64,000 bases of DNA from Bacteroidota bacterium (lineage in GTDB: Bacteria > Bacteroidota > Bacteroidia > SXHM01): the NCBI GenBank assembly GCA_947479755.1, contig CANKAM010000012.1:1-64000 (forward strand), in the 5' to 3' direction. The position numbers and the translations under genes are program-made. How positions within the stretch are numbered: the stretch's first letter is position 1; every line of letters begins with the position of its first letter. Below the pieces are notes generated by a model that saw only the letters and a program-made list of their open reading frames with translations, ran no database searches and was not told the origin of the DNA. Shown one piece after another: positions 1-8,029 of this stretch.

Positions 1-1323
1 TCCGTTCGTTCCGTTTGTACCATTAGTTCCGTTAGCTCCTGTTGGGCCTACCGCACCGTCAGCACCATTTGTTCCGTTAGTTCCATTTGTTCCATTAGTA
101 CCGGCAGCTCCTGTAGGACCAACTGCACCATCAGCACCGTTTGTTCCAGCGGCTCCTGTTGCACCAACTGCACCATCAGCACCGTTTGTTCCGTTAGTAC
201 CATTTGTTCCGTCAGCTCCTGTAGGACCAACTGCACCGTCAGCACCGTTAGTTCCGTTTGTACCATTTGTTCCGTTAGTACCGGCAGCTCCTGTAGCACC
301 CGTTAATCCTGTTTGCCCTGTAGCGCCATCTGCACCGTCTTGTCCGTCAGCACCGTCTTGTCCGTTAGCACCATCTTGTCCGTCAGCACCTGCTGCACCT
401 GTTAAACCTGTAGGACCAATAGGACCTTGTTGTCCTGTAGCGCCATCTGCACCGTCTTGTCCATCAGCACCGTCTTGTCCGTCAGCACCTGCTGCACCTG
501 TTAAACCTGTAGGACCAATAGGACCTTGTTGTCCTGTAGCGCCATCTGCACCGTCTTGTCCGTCAGCACCGTCTTGTCCGTTAGCACCATCTTGTCCGTC
601 AGCACCTGCTGCACCTGTTAAACCTGTAGGACCTGTATTTCCTTGAGGTCCCGTAGAACCTGTTAATCCTGTAGAACCTGTAACTCCTTGTAATCCCTGC
701 GGACCAACTAATCCTTGTATTCCCTGAACACCTTGAGCACCAGTAGCACCTGTTAAACCTTGAGCACCAGTTGCTCCGTTAGCACCGTTTAATCCTGCAG
801 GGCCTGTAGGGCCTTGAGCACCTGTTGCACCATTTAATCCTGCAGCACCTGTTGGGCCTTGTGCACCTTGAGATCCTGTTAATCCTGTTGCACCTGTTGG
901 TCCGGCCACACCTACTGTTCCCTGCGGACCGGTTACCCCTTGAATACCTTGTGTACCCGTTACTCCATTTATTCCGGCAATACCAGTTGGGCCTTGCGGA
1001 CCTGCAACTCCCGGAATTCCCTGAAGACCTTGCGGTCCTGCAGGACCCATTGGTCCGATTGCCAGAACCCAAACACTTCCGTCAAAATACCAGAAATTGT
1101 TGGTTGTTATATCGTAAACTAATAACCCTGTTGCAGGACTAACGATAGCTAATTTTTGTGCGGTAGTCATTCTTGGAGCCAAAAATCCTTTGTCATCCGA
1201 AGTAAGGTCAAGGATGGAAGAAGGTTCCGGAGCAAGTGTTCCAATACCCATATTATCCTGGGCTTTCAGAAGCCCGGTTGATAATAAAACAATAGAGAGA
1301 ATGATGGTAACTATTTTTTTCAT
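1..1323 (-). CDS. Collagen-like repeat surface protein (3' end outside window)
   Basis: The gene starts at the ATG at 1321-1323 and stays open to base 1, giving 441 residues with the C-terminus missing. Residues 1-21 form a signal peptide (MKKIVTIILSIVLL, ending near KAQ). Residues 22 to about 95 form a short globular head containing ILDLTSDDKGF and LAPRMTTAQ, a motif common in Bacteroidota tail-fibre-like and collagen-like surface proteins. From about residue 100 onward the chain is unbroken Gly-X-Y triplets (GPAGPQG, GPTGLTG, GQDGADG). Such chains form collagen-like triple-helical stalks on bacterial surfaces; that role is inferred from family knowledge. Inside the stalk, DNA blocks near 321, 438 and 537 repeat at spacings of 117 and 99 bp, so repeat units have been gained or lost. 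A strong promoter lies just upstream. The C-terminal anchor or sorting signal cannot be seen. Confidence 0.9.
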   Translation of the reverse strand, partial: MKKIVTIILSIVLLSTGLLKAQDNMGIGTLAPEPSSILDLTSDDKGFLAPRMTTAQKLAIVSPATGLLVYDITTNNFWYFDGSVWVLAIGPMGPAGPQGLQGIPGVAGPQGPTGIAGINGVTGTQGIQGVTGPQGTVGVAGPTGATGLTGSQGAQGPTGAAGLNGATGAQGPTGPAGLNGANGATGAQGLTGATGAQGVQGIQGLVGPQGLQGVTGSTGLTGSTGPQGNTGPTGLTGAAGADGQDGANGQDGADGQDGADGATGQQGPIGPTGLTGAAGADGQDGADGQDGADGATGQQGPIGPTGLTGAAGADGQDGANGQDGADGQDGADGATGQTGLTGATGAAGTNGTNGTNGTNGADGAVGPTGADGTNGTNGTNGADGAVGATGAAGTNGADGAVGPTGAAGTNGTNGTNGTNGADGAVGPTGANGTNGTNGTNG

Positions 1324-1361
1324 GAGGAGATAATTTTGTGTGTCTAAAAATTTAGATCTAA

Positions 1362-1391
1362 CAAAATTATAAATAAATTGATAAAACCAAA
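1362..1391 (-). promoter_or_regulatory. Bacteroidota-type promoter of the collagen-like gene
   Basis: Read on the minus strand, TTTG (1388-1391) and TAATTTTG (1362-1369) are separated by 18 bp, an exact match to the TTTG-N17-20-TAnnTTTG consensus. It lies about 39 bp before the ATG at 1323, leaving a short untranslated leader. Confidence 0.75.
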
Positions 1392-1461
1392 TAAAATGTA
1401 AGATTAATTATTGATTAATTTCGACCAACGTCAAAATGGTTGTAGATTCATCTGCTGCTGT

Positions 1462-1469
1462 TACCTTTG
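1462..1469 (+). promoter_or_regulatory. -7 promoter element for the DUF4293 gene
   Basis: TACCTTTG fits TAnnTTTG and lies 26 nt before the ATG at 1496. A partial -33 match (GTTG) lies 19 bp upstream. Confidence 0.5.
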
Positions 1470-1495
1470 CTGCCAACAAAATTTAGTATACATTT

Positions 1496-1945
1496 ATGAT
1501 TCAACGAAAACAGACCGCCTTTCTCGCTCTAGCTGTAATTTTTCTGGTTCAGCTTTTTGTTTTTCCGGTTTATAGTTTTAATAAAGACGGGCAGTCTTTA
1601 TTATTTTATATCTATGGACTTGGTCAGTTAAATCCTGATTTTTTTGTCCTGATTGCATTGAATGTATTCAGCATTTTTCTTCTTGTTGCGATTATTTTTC
1701 TGTATAAAAATCGCAAAAATCAACTGCTGCTTTGCAAAATTGCCACCTTGCTGATTACAGGTTTAATTGTTGCCATTTTCTACTTTACCGAAAATGCAAA
1801 ATCGCTGCCCGAACTTGCGGGTTATACCTCCGAAATCCGCCCGATGCTGGTGGCTCCTTTGGCTGCTTTGGTATTGGTTATTCTTGCCAACCGTGCTATA
1901 AAGCAAGACGAGGAACTGGTGCGTTCGGCTGACCGTTTACGTTAA
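1496..1945 (+). CDS. DUF4293 family membrane protein
   Basis: A 149-residue integral membrane protein beginning MIQRKQTAFLALAVIFL, typical of the Bacteroidota-restricted DUF4293 family. Four hydrophobic segments are visible, at about residues 7-25, 46-68, 76-97 and 114-132, and the C-terminal tail is charged (RAIKQDEELVRSADRLR). The function of the family is unknown. The gene stands alone, with its own -7 element 26 nt upstream, and runs towards the ABC exporter gene on the other strand; a 21-bp repeat array fills the gap between the two stop codons. The family call rests on the N-terminal pattern, topology and length. Confidence 0.8.
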   Translation: MIQRKQTAFLALAVIFLVQLFVFPVYSFNKDGQSLLFYIYGLGQLNPDFFVLIALNVFSIFLLVAIIFLYKNRKNQLLLCKIATLLITGLIVAIFYFTENAKSLPELAGYTSEIRPMLVAPLAALVLVILANRAIKQDEELVRSADRLR

Positions 1946-1980
1946 GAAGCACTAATTTTAAAGCCCAAAACACTATTTTA

Positions 1981-2295
1981 AATCCAATCTGTATTGGTGC
2001 AAATCCAATTTTTACTGGTGCAGATTCAATCTTTACTGGTGTAAATCCAATCTGTATTGGTGCAGATTTAATCTTTACTGGTGTAAATCCAATCTGTATT
2101 GGTGCAGATTCAATCTTTACTGGTGCAAATCCAATCTTTACTGGTGTAAATCCAATCTGTATTGGTGCAAATCCAATCTGTATTGGTGCAGATTCAATCT
2201 TTACTGGTGTAAATCCAATCTGTATTGGTGTAAATCCAATCTGTACTGATTCAGATTGAATCTGCACGAGTGCAAATTCAATCAGAATGTAAGTT
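1981..2295. repeat. 21-bp tandem repeat array 1 (about 15 units)
   Basis: Fifteen consecutive 21-bp units begin at 1981, 2002, 2023 and so on; the last two are degenerate. Two versions are mixed: type A starts AATCCAATCTGTATTGG and contains the dyad CCAAT-N4-ATTGG; type B starts GATTCAATCTTTACTGG. Both end in TGYA. The array fills the gap between the converging DUF4293 and ABC exporter genes, ending next to the exporter stop codon at 2297. No spacers occur between units, so this is not CRISPR. Because 21 is divisible by three and the unit has no stop in one minus-strand frame, an open frame of heptapeptide repeats arises, but this is not evidence of coding. Confidence 0.9.
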
Positions 2296-2296
2296 T

Positions 2297-4066
2297 TTAA
2301 GCTAAACTCCCTTCCTTGCTATTCTTAAACTGCAACTCAAACAGCGTTTTGTAGTGTCCGTTGTTTTTAAGCAGTTGCTGGTGGGTTCCCATCTCAAGGA
2401 TTTCGCCTTTATCGAGGACAATAATTTTATCGGCTTTTTGAACCGTGGCAAGGCGGTGGGCAATAACTACGGAAGTGCGGTTTTCTGTAAGCTTATTCAT
2501 AGCCGACTGAATAAGAAACTCCGATTCGGTGTCAATGGAAGAGGTAGCTTCGTCAAGCACCAATATTTTAGGATTATAAATATAGGCGCGGATAAACGAA
2601 ATCAATTGGCGCTGCCCAACACTCAGCATCGCCCCACGCTCCATCACGTTGTAATCATAGTTTCCGGGAAGCGAAGAAATAAAGTCATCGGCACCAACCG
2701 CTATTGAGGCTTCTCGGATTTGCTCTTTGGTAACCGCTTCATTTTTCATGGAAATGTTATTGGCAATGGTGTCTGAGAACAGGAATACATCCTGTAATAC
2801 CACGGCAATGTTTTTGCGCAGTTCATTTAGTTCGTAATCGCGGATGTCAATGCCGTCAATACTTATTTTGCCTTTGTTGTATTCATAAAAACGGCTGAGC
2901 AAACTGATGATACTCGATTTTCCTGACCCTGTTGCACCAACCAAGGCCATTGTTTCACCAGGCTTAACGGTAAACGAAATGCCTTTTAAAACCCAGTCCT
3001 CATCATTATAGGCAAACCAAACGTTCTCGAATTTTATTTCGCCTTTAAGTGTGTCCATTTTTTGTGTTCCCTTGTTGTCAATTACTGAAATGGTGTCCAT
3101 TACCTTAAACACACGCTCACTGCTGACCATGCCCATTTGCAGGGTGTTGAACCTATCAGCCAACTCGCGTATAGGACGGAAAAGCATATGGATATAAAGG
3201 ATAAAGGCAACCAGATTTCCCAATGTTACCTGATCGCGGATAACCCCTTTTGCCCCCCACCACACCAACAGCCCTATAGAAACGGCAGACAAAACCTCCA
3301 CCACGGGAAGAAAAATAGAATAATACCAAACCGAATCAATGTTGGCGTCCCGGTGACGGGCGTTTATCTTTTTAAATCGCCCCATCTCCTCATCCTCGCG
3401 GTTAAAAATCTGAACCACATTCATCCCCGTAATGTGTTCCTGCAAAAACGCATTGAGCTTTGCTACCTCGTTACGCACTTCCTGAAACGATGATTTAATG
3501 GCATTCTTAAACAGCCAGGTGCTAAATAGAAGCAGCGGAATGGTAGAAAGACTGATTAATGCCAAACGGTAATCCACCCAAAACATTACACCAATCACCA
3601 CAATCAGTTTCAGCACATCACCAATAATAACCAGCAAGCCTTCAGAGAAAATATCGGCAATGGTTTCCATGTCCGAAATAACGCGGGTAACCAATGTTCC
3701 TATAGGCGTATGGTCAAAATATTTTAAGCGGAATTGATTGATATGGGAATAGAGTTTTACCCGCAGGTCACGGATAACCACCTGTCCCAGCCAGTTGGCA
3801 AGGTAGATATAATAGAAATTGAGGATGGCTTCCGCGAAAAGCAAAGCCACCATCAGTAATGTCATAGCCAACAGGCCTTGCATATCGCCACTGGCAATGT
3901 GGCGGTCAAATGTGTATTGTATTAACCAGGGGCGAACAGGTGAAAGAAATGCTAGCGTAATCGTAAGAAACAGCGTAATGCCAAACGTCTTTTTGTAAGG
4001 TTTTACAAACTCAAAAACTCTGCTTAATACGGGGAAATCTACTGCGTTGCCTGTAACTTTACTCAT
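2297..4066 (-). CDS. ABC exporter, MsbA/lipid or multidrug type (fused TMD-NBD)
   Basis: A 589-residue half-transporter. The transmembrane domain covers about residues 25-315 with six hydrophobic segments. The nucleotide-binding domain covers about 340-575, with Walker A GATGSGKSS near 378, signature LSVGQRQ near 482, Walker B ILVLDEATSS near 500 and the switch histidine in VVIAHRLATV. All catalytic elements are intact, so the protein should hydrolyse ATP as a homodimer or heterodimer in the inner membrane. The substrate cannot be told from sequence; lipid A precursor (MsbA), lipids or drugs are the usual options. Its ATG (4066) overlaps the truA stop by 8 nt, so the two are probably co-transcribed from the truA promoter. 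Confidence 0.9.
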   Translation of the reverse strand: MSKVTGNAVDFPVLSRVFEFVKPYKKTFGITLFLTITLAFLSPVRPWLIQYTFDRHIASGDMQGLLAMTLLMVALLFAEAILNFYYIYLANWLGQVVIRDLRVKLYSHINQFRLKYFDHTPIGTLVTRVISDMETIADIFSEGLLVIIGDVLKLIVVIGVMFWVDYRLALISLSTIPLLLFSTWLFKNAIKSSFQEVRNEVAKLNAFLQEHITGMNVVQIFNREDEEMGRFKKINARHRDANIDSVWYYSIFLPVVEVLSAVSIGLLVWWGAKGVIRDQVTLGNLVAFILYIHMLFRPIRELADRFNTLQMGMVSSERVFKVMDTISVIDNKGTQKMDTLKGEIKFENVWFAYNDEDWVLKGISFTVKPGETMALVGATGSGKSSIISLLSRFYEYNKGKISIDGIDIRDYELNELRKNIAVVLQDVFLFSDTIANNISMKNEAVTKEQIREASIAVGADDFISSLPGNYDYNVMERGAMLSVGQRQLISFIRAYIYNPKILVLDEATSSIDTESEFLIQSAMNKLTENRTSVVIAHRLATVQKADKIIVLDKGEILEMGTHQQLLKNNGHYKTLFELQFKNSKEGSLA

Positions 4067-4823
4067 TTATAAATACATCATTCTTATAGTCAATCTTTAC
4101 TAATGATAAACCCTGAGCCGGCACCGAAAATCCTGCCTCTGCGCGGTTTTGTCCTTCCACAATTTTGTCAAGTTGCTCAAAGGTTATTTTGTTTTTACCC
4201 AAACCTACCAATGTACCAACTATTGCTCGCACCATGTTTCGCAAAAAACGGTTGGCTCTGATGGTAAAAACAAGTATATCGCCCTCTTGTTTCCATTCGG
4301 CAAACTGCACATCACAGATATAATTGTCAACCTGCGTATTTCCTTTTGTGAAACTTTTAAAATCCTTTTTACCTAACAACGATGCTGCGCCTTTGTTCAT
4401 ATTGTCAATGTCCAGTTCGCCATATATAAACCAGGCATAATCGCGTAAAAACGGATTAGGGGTATGCGTTATCTGGTATTTGTAAGTGCGTGCTATGGCA
4501 TCAAAACGAGCATGGGCATTGTCGCGCACACGAATAATATCCAGCACGGCAACATCTTTATTAAGCGTGCAGTTAATGTGGTAAATCAAATCTTTTTTCC
4601 CAGGAATTAAATCCCTGCTGCAATCAAAGTGAGCATACATTTGGGCAGCGTGAACTCCTGTGTCGGTTCGTCCCGCTCCGTAAACGTAAATCTCTTCGCG
4701 CAATACTTTTGATAAAACGGCAATCAGTTCAGCCTGCACCGAATGTGCATTTGCCTGCACCTGCCAGCCATGGAAGTTGGTTCCTTTGTAAGCAAGTTTA
4801 AGAAAATAGCGTGGGTAAAGCAT
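4059..4823 (-). CDS. truA: tRNA pseudouridine(38-40) synthase TruA
   Basis: A 254-residue enzyme that converts uridines 38-40 of the tRNA anticodon arm to pseudouridine. The catalytic motif GAGRTDTGVHA is present, with the nucleophilic aspartate at D54. The N-terminal YKGTNFHGWQVQ and the later RFLRNMVRAIVGTL motif are also diagnostic, and the length is normal for the family. It is the first gene of a two-gene unit with the ABC exporter (8-nt overlap). A -7 element (TACTTTTG on the minus strand) lies 15 nt before the start. Confidence 0.95.
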   Translation of the reverse strand: MLYPRYFLKLAYKGTNFHGWQVQANAHSVQAELIAVLSKVLREEIYVYGAGRTDTGVHAAQMYAHFDCSRDLIPGKKDLIYHINCTLNKDVAVLDIIRVRDNAHARFDAIARTYKYQITHTPNPFLRDYAWFIYGELDIDNMNKGAASLLGKKDFKSFTKGNTQVDNYICDVQFAEWKQEGDILVFTIRANRFLRNMVRAIVGTLVGLGKNKITFEQLDKIVEGQNRAEAGFSVPAQGLSLVKIDYKNDVFINE

Positions 4824-4838
4824 AATTAATTAGGGCGA

Positions 4839-4846
4839 CAAAAGTA
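4839..4846 (-). promoter_or_regulatory. -7 promoter element for truA
   Basis: TACTTTTG on the minus strand matches TAnnTTTG and is 15 nt from the truA ATG. No clear TTTG is seen at the expected -33 distance. Confidence 0.5.
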
Positions 4847-4929
4847 GTATTCCACAGAAATTTAAGCCGCAGAACAACAAAATGAAAAATCTGGCGTTAG
4901 AGCCTTGTAATCTTTAATAAAGGAATGAT

Positions 4930-5193
4930 ATGTTGACGTTTGAAGAATTGACTGAGCTTGTTTATGCTCATCCCGATAAAACAAGCACAGGTGCGTTTGC
5001 GCTGAATAAAGCTTTGGAAAAAGAAATCTGGTTCAGCGAAGAATATGAAATGACACGCGAACTCCAGTCACTGATAGATGCTATGGAGTTTTTGCCTAAT
5101 GAAAAAACATTGCTCAACATACTGAACTTTGCCAGTTTAGCCCGCAAGCGAAACGAAAAGGTTGATAAGTACCTTAAAGTTGCGCAGAATTAA
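4930..5193 (+). CDS. Small hypothetical protein, helical
   Basis: An 87-residue soluble protein that I do not recognise. It has no signal peptide or membrane segment. The sequence is rich in Leu, Glu and Lys and looks largely alpha-helical (MLTFEELTELVYAHPDK at the start, SLARKRNEKVDKYLKVAQN at the end). A purine-rich AAAGGA stands about 7 nt before the ATG. Its 3' end overlaps the 3' end of folP on the opposite strand by 20 nt, so the two messages are convergent. Good codon structure and the start context favour a real gene, but no function can be proposed. Confidence 0.6.
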   Translation: MLTFEELTELVYAHPDKTSTGAFALNKALEKEIWFSEEYEMTRELQSLIDAMEFLPNEKTLLNILNFASLARKRNEKVDKYLKVAQN

Positions 5194-6034
5194 GCTGCTG
5201 AACCAGTTTTACTGCTTCCACTGCTTCTTTTACATCATGCACCCGCAGAATATCTGCACCTCTTTCTAATAGTAAGGTATTCAGAACTGCAGTCCCGTTC
5301 AGAGCGTTTTTAGGTTTTGTTCCCAGCACTTTATTAATCATTGATTTTCTTGAAACTCCTGCCAATAAAGGTTTATCAAATATCCTGAATTGTTCAAACG
5401 CTTTCAGTAACTCATAATTCTGCTCCAGAGTTTTCCCGAAACCAAAGCCGGGATCAAGAATAATATCATTTACTCCGAGGCGGTGAAGTTTGTTCAGCCT
5501 TTCAGAGAAATAAAACATTACCTCATTCAGTATTTTTCCTTCCAGCAAATTTTGCTGCATGGTTTGAGGTGTACCTTTTATGTGCATCAGTATATATGGA
5601 ACACCGAGTTTTCTTACAGTTTGAAACATTTCATCATTCCCTCCCGAAATATCATTGATGATAGCCGTTCCGTTTTCAATTGCTTTCTCTGCAACATTAG
5701 CCCGAAATGTATCCACTGAAAAAACTGTATCGGGGAAGTTTTTTACTAATTGATTAAGATAGGGCAACAATCGTTTCAGTTCTTCTTCTTCGCTTATTTC
5801 TTCAGCTCCCGGCCGGCTGGAATACGCACCTATATCAATGATTACAGCACCATCGTTCAGCATTTTTGCACATTTAGTTATTGCTGCATCAATGGTGTTT
5901 AGTTCTCCTCCATCGTAAAATGAATCGGGTGTAAGATTCAGGATTCCCATCACAACAGGCGTTGATAAATCCAAGAGTTTGCCCCTGCAATTCAGCGTTT
6001 TTTTCTTTGTAAAAACTGTATCTTTCGCCACCAT
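5174..6034 (-). CDS. folP: Dihydropteroate synthase
   Basis: A 286-residue TIM-barrel enzyme that joins 6-hydroxymethyl-dihydropterin pyrophosphate to p-aminobenzoate in folate synthesis and is the sulfonamide target. Diagnostic motifs are MGILNLTPDSFYDGG (residues about 29-43), the IDIGAYSSRPGA loop and ILDPGFGFGKT. The length is normal. A -7 element lies only 7 nt before the ATG, implying almost no leader. The 3' end overlaps a small convergent gene. folE (35479) supplies the start of the same pathway elsewhere in the window. Confidence 0.95.
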   Translation of the reverse strand: MVAKDTVFTKKKTLNCRGKLLDLSTPVVMGILNLTPDSFYDGGELNTIDAAITKCAKMLNDGAVIIDIGAYSSRPGAEEISEEEELKRLLPYLNQLVKNFPDTVFSVDTFRANVAEKAIENGTAIINDISGGNDEMFQTVRKLGVPYILMHIKGTPQTMQQNLLEGKILNEVMFYFSERLNKLHRLGVNDIILDPGFGFGKTLEQNYELLKAFEQFRIFDKPLLAGVSRKSMINKVLGTKPKNALNGTAVLNTLLLERGADILRVHDVKEAVEAVKLVQQLNSAQL

Positions 6035-6041
6035 TTGTGGG

Positions 6042-6049
6042 CAAAGTTA
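6042..6049 (-). promoter_or_regulatory. -7 promoter element for folP
   Basis: TAACTTTG on the minus strand fits TAnnTTTG and lies 7 nt from the folP ATG, so the transcript would have a leader of a few bases at most. Confidence 0.5.
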
Positions 6050-6112
6050 ATGGTTATTGGTTATTAGTTATTTGTAGCCAATGCCTATAGCGATTAACAA
6101 ATAACTGATAAC
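6046..6112. repeat. Inverted 7-bp repeats forming an AT-rich hairpin
   Basis: On the plus strand four heptamers run in register: GTTAATG, GTTATTG, GTTATTA, GTTATTT (6046-6073). On the minus strand three related heptamers run the opposite way (6112 back to 6092: GTTATCA, GTTATTT, GTTAATC). Together, 6060-6075 and 6097-6112 can pair over 16 bp with one G-T wobble and a 21-nt loop. The element sits between the divergent folP and DUF1599 genes and overlaps the folP -7 element. Confidence 0.75.
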
Positions 6113-6124
6113 TATTCTAAGACA

Positions 6125-6673
6125 ATGAGCAATACCTCGCGGCAGTTTGAACAGGTGATAGAACAATGCAGAAGCCTTTTTCTGAAAAAGATGAAAGATT
6201 ACGGAACTGCATGGCGTGTGTTGCGCATCAGTTCCATTACCGACCAGATATTTATTAAAGCTAACCGCATCCGCAGCATTGAAGAAAAAGGAACACAAAA
6301 GGTGGCGGAAGATATCCGCTCTGAGTACATTGGTATGGTTAACTATTCGGTGATTGGCTTGATACAGCTTTCACTGGGCGTTTCATCAGAGGGTAATGAA
6401 ATGGATCCGTTGGAAGTAGAAAAGCTTTACAATAAATATATTTACGAAGCCAAGAGTTTGATGGAAGATAAAAATCATGATTACGGTGAAGCATGGCGCG
6501 AAATGAGATTGAGTTCACTAACCGATCTTATCCTGATGAAACTCCTGCGTATAAAACAGATTGAGGATAATAAAGGTAAAACCTTGGTTTCAGAAGGAAT
6601 AGATGCAAACTACCACGACATTATCAACTACAGCATTTTTGCATTGATACGTTTGAATGAGGCAGGGAAGTAA
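6125..6673 (+). CDS. DUF1599 protein (nucleotide-modification-associated domain), duplicated
   Basis: A 182-residue soluble protein of the DUF1599 family, thought to be linked to nucleotide or base modification but without a proven reaction. It is an internal duplication: the first half contains MKDYGTAWRVLRISSITDQI and ends EYIGMVNYSVIGLIQL; the second contains NHDYGEAWREMRLSSLTDLI and ends NYHDIINYSIFALIRL. It is the first gene of a co-directional run with the DoxX protein, a permease and tpiA, a grouping I recall as common in Bacteroidota. Confidence 0.8.
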   Translation: MSNTSRQFEQVIEQCRSLFLKKMKDYGTAWRVLRISSITDQIFIKANRIRSIEEKGTQKVAEDIRSEYIGMVNYSVIGLIQLSLGVSSEGNEMDPLEVEKLYNKYIYEAKSLMEDKNHDYGEAWREMRLSSLTDLILMKLLRIKQIEDNKGKTLVSEGIDANYHDIINYSIFALIRLNEAGK

Positions 6674-6739
6674 ATTTTAACAACGCATTAACAGGGAACA
6701 TAGATTCTGTTGCTGAATTTCGCAGAAAAATTAAAAGCC

Positions 6740-8026
6740 ATGAACTATATCACAAAAATTGCACGCTACCTAGTAGGCACACTTTTTATCTTCTCGGGAT
6801 TGGTAAAAGCCAATGACCCGATTGGGTTTTCTTACAAACTGCAGGAGTACTTTGAAGAGTTTGAAAAACTGAAAGTTTACTTTTCTCCGTTGGAGGGTTT
6901 CTTCAAGTTGCTTCACGACCTTTCTCTTGAGCAGGCAATCTTTATGGTAATTCTGGAGATTGTTTTGGGTATTGCCATCATTTCGGGTTATCTTCCTAAG
7001 CTTACAGCTTGGTTGCTTTTGTTGCTGATTTTATTTTTTACAGCCTTAACGTTTGCATCTGCACAATACGAGATTGTTCGTTCATGTGGTTGCTTTGGTG
7101 ATGCTATTCCGCTTACACCCTGGGAATCGTTTTATAAAGACATAATTCTGCTTACACTCATCCTTTTTATTTTTACTCAAAAAAGTAAAATTGAGCCTAA
7201 TAAAGTAGATGTGTTGGATATTGTAATGGCGGTTCTTTGCATTGGTGCGTTGGGCTGGTTATCATTCAGTCTGCTGAAATGGGCGTTTCCGTTTGTTGTT
7301 GGATTGGTGCTTATAGGTGGTTATGTTGTCTGGAGCTTTGTTGCTCCAAAACAAAATGTTGCCATGTATAAAACACTCATTGGTCTTATTATTTCCGGCT
7401 ATTTTACTTGCCGTTGCTATGCACATTTGCCTGCAAAAGATTTTCGCGCTTACGCTATTGGTAAAAGTATTCCTGAGCAGATGCAAGGCATTCCTGACAA
7501 AGTGCAGTACCACTATTTGCTGACGAATAAAGCATCAGGAAAGCAACAAGAATTTACAGCCTTTCCACCAAACTATGAAACAGAATGGAAATACGATACA
7601 CTAAGAATTGAAGTCTTGGAAAAAGGTGTGGAAGCAAAAATCAGTGACTTCAGTATTAGTAATCGTGGTGGAGATGAATACACTGATGATTTTTTTATTG
7701 GTTATCAATTCCTTCTTATTTATTACGATTTGGATAAAGCTTGTGATGATAAACAAACTGAAATAAATGCTTTTGCCGAAAAAGCAAAAGCAGAAGGTTT
7801 TAATTTTGTTGGAGTTACAGCCTCACCTGAACAATCAGAGATGAATTTTATTAAGAAAAATAAACCTGCTTATGAATTCTGGATTTGCGATCAGGTGGTT
7901 TTAAAAACCATTATCCGTTCTAATCCCGGATTGCTGTTACTGAAAGATGGCGTTGTGCTTGGACAGTGGCATCACAATGATTTCCCCGATTACCAGAAAG
8001 TAAAAGAAAAGTATTTAAAACAATAG
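6740..8026 (+). CDS. DoxX-type membrane protein with C-terminal thioredoxin-like domain (BT_3928 type)
   Basis: A membrane protein of about 428 residues. The N-terminal half begins MNYITKIARYLVGTLFIFSGLVKA, typical of DoxX-like proteins, and has about six hydrophobic helices plus a VRSCGCFGDA cysteine motif resembling MauE-type proteins involved in disulfide handling. The C-terminal half (about residues 250-428) looks like a thioredoxin or redoxin fold without an obvious CxxC pair. I chose ATG 6740, because the upstream TTG at 6710 would add ten residues that do not fit the family start. The role is unknown; membrane redox function is inferred from the domains. It lies 3 nt before the permease gene. 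Confidence 0.75.
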   Translation: MNYITKIARYLVGTLFIFSGLVKANDPIGFSYKLQEYFEEFEKLKVYFSPLEGFFKLLHDLSLEQAIFMVILEIVLGIAIISGYLPKLTAWLLLLLILFFTALTFASAQYEIVRSCGCFGDAIPLTPWESFYKDIILLTLILFIFTQKSKIEPNKVDVLDIVMAVLCIGALGWLSFSLLKWAFPFVVGLVLIGGYVVWSFVAPKQNVAMYKTLIGLIISGYFTCRCYAHLPAKDFRAYAIGKSIPEQMQGIPDKVQYHYLLTNKASGKQQEFTAFPPNYETEWKYDTLRIEVLEKGVEAKISDFSISNRGGDEYTDDFFIGYQFLLIYYDLDKACDDKQTEINAFAEKAKAEGFNFVGVTASPEQSEMNFIKKNKPAYEFWICDQVVLKTIIRSNPGLLLLKDGVVLGQWHHNDFPDYQKVKEKYLKQ

Positions 8027-8029
8027 CTC

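Noticed and set aside
825-1142. Frames on the plus strand and other minus frames across the collagen-like gene
   Set aside because: Shadows of the Gly-X-Y repeat in other frames.
1896-2267. Minus-strand open frame of 123 residues made of heptapeptide repeats
   Set aside because: It is array 1 read in a frame without stops; the period of 21 bp guarantees this. It also overlaps the DUF4293 gene antisense.
1981-2295. Possible CRISPR array
   Set aside because: Units are contiguous and about 21 bp with no unique spacers; no cas genes are in the window.
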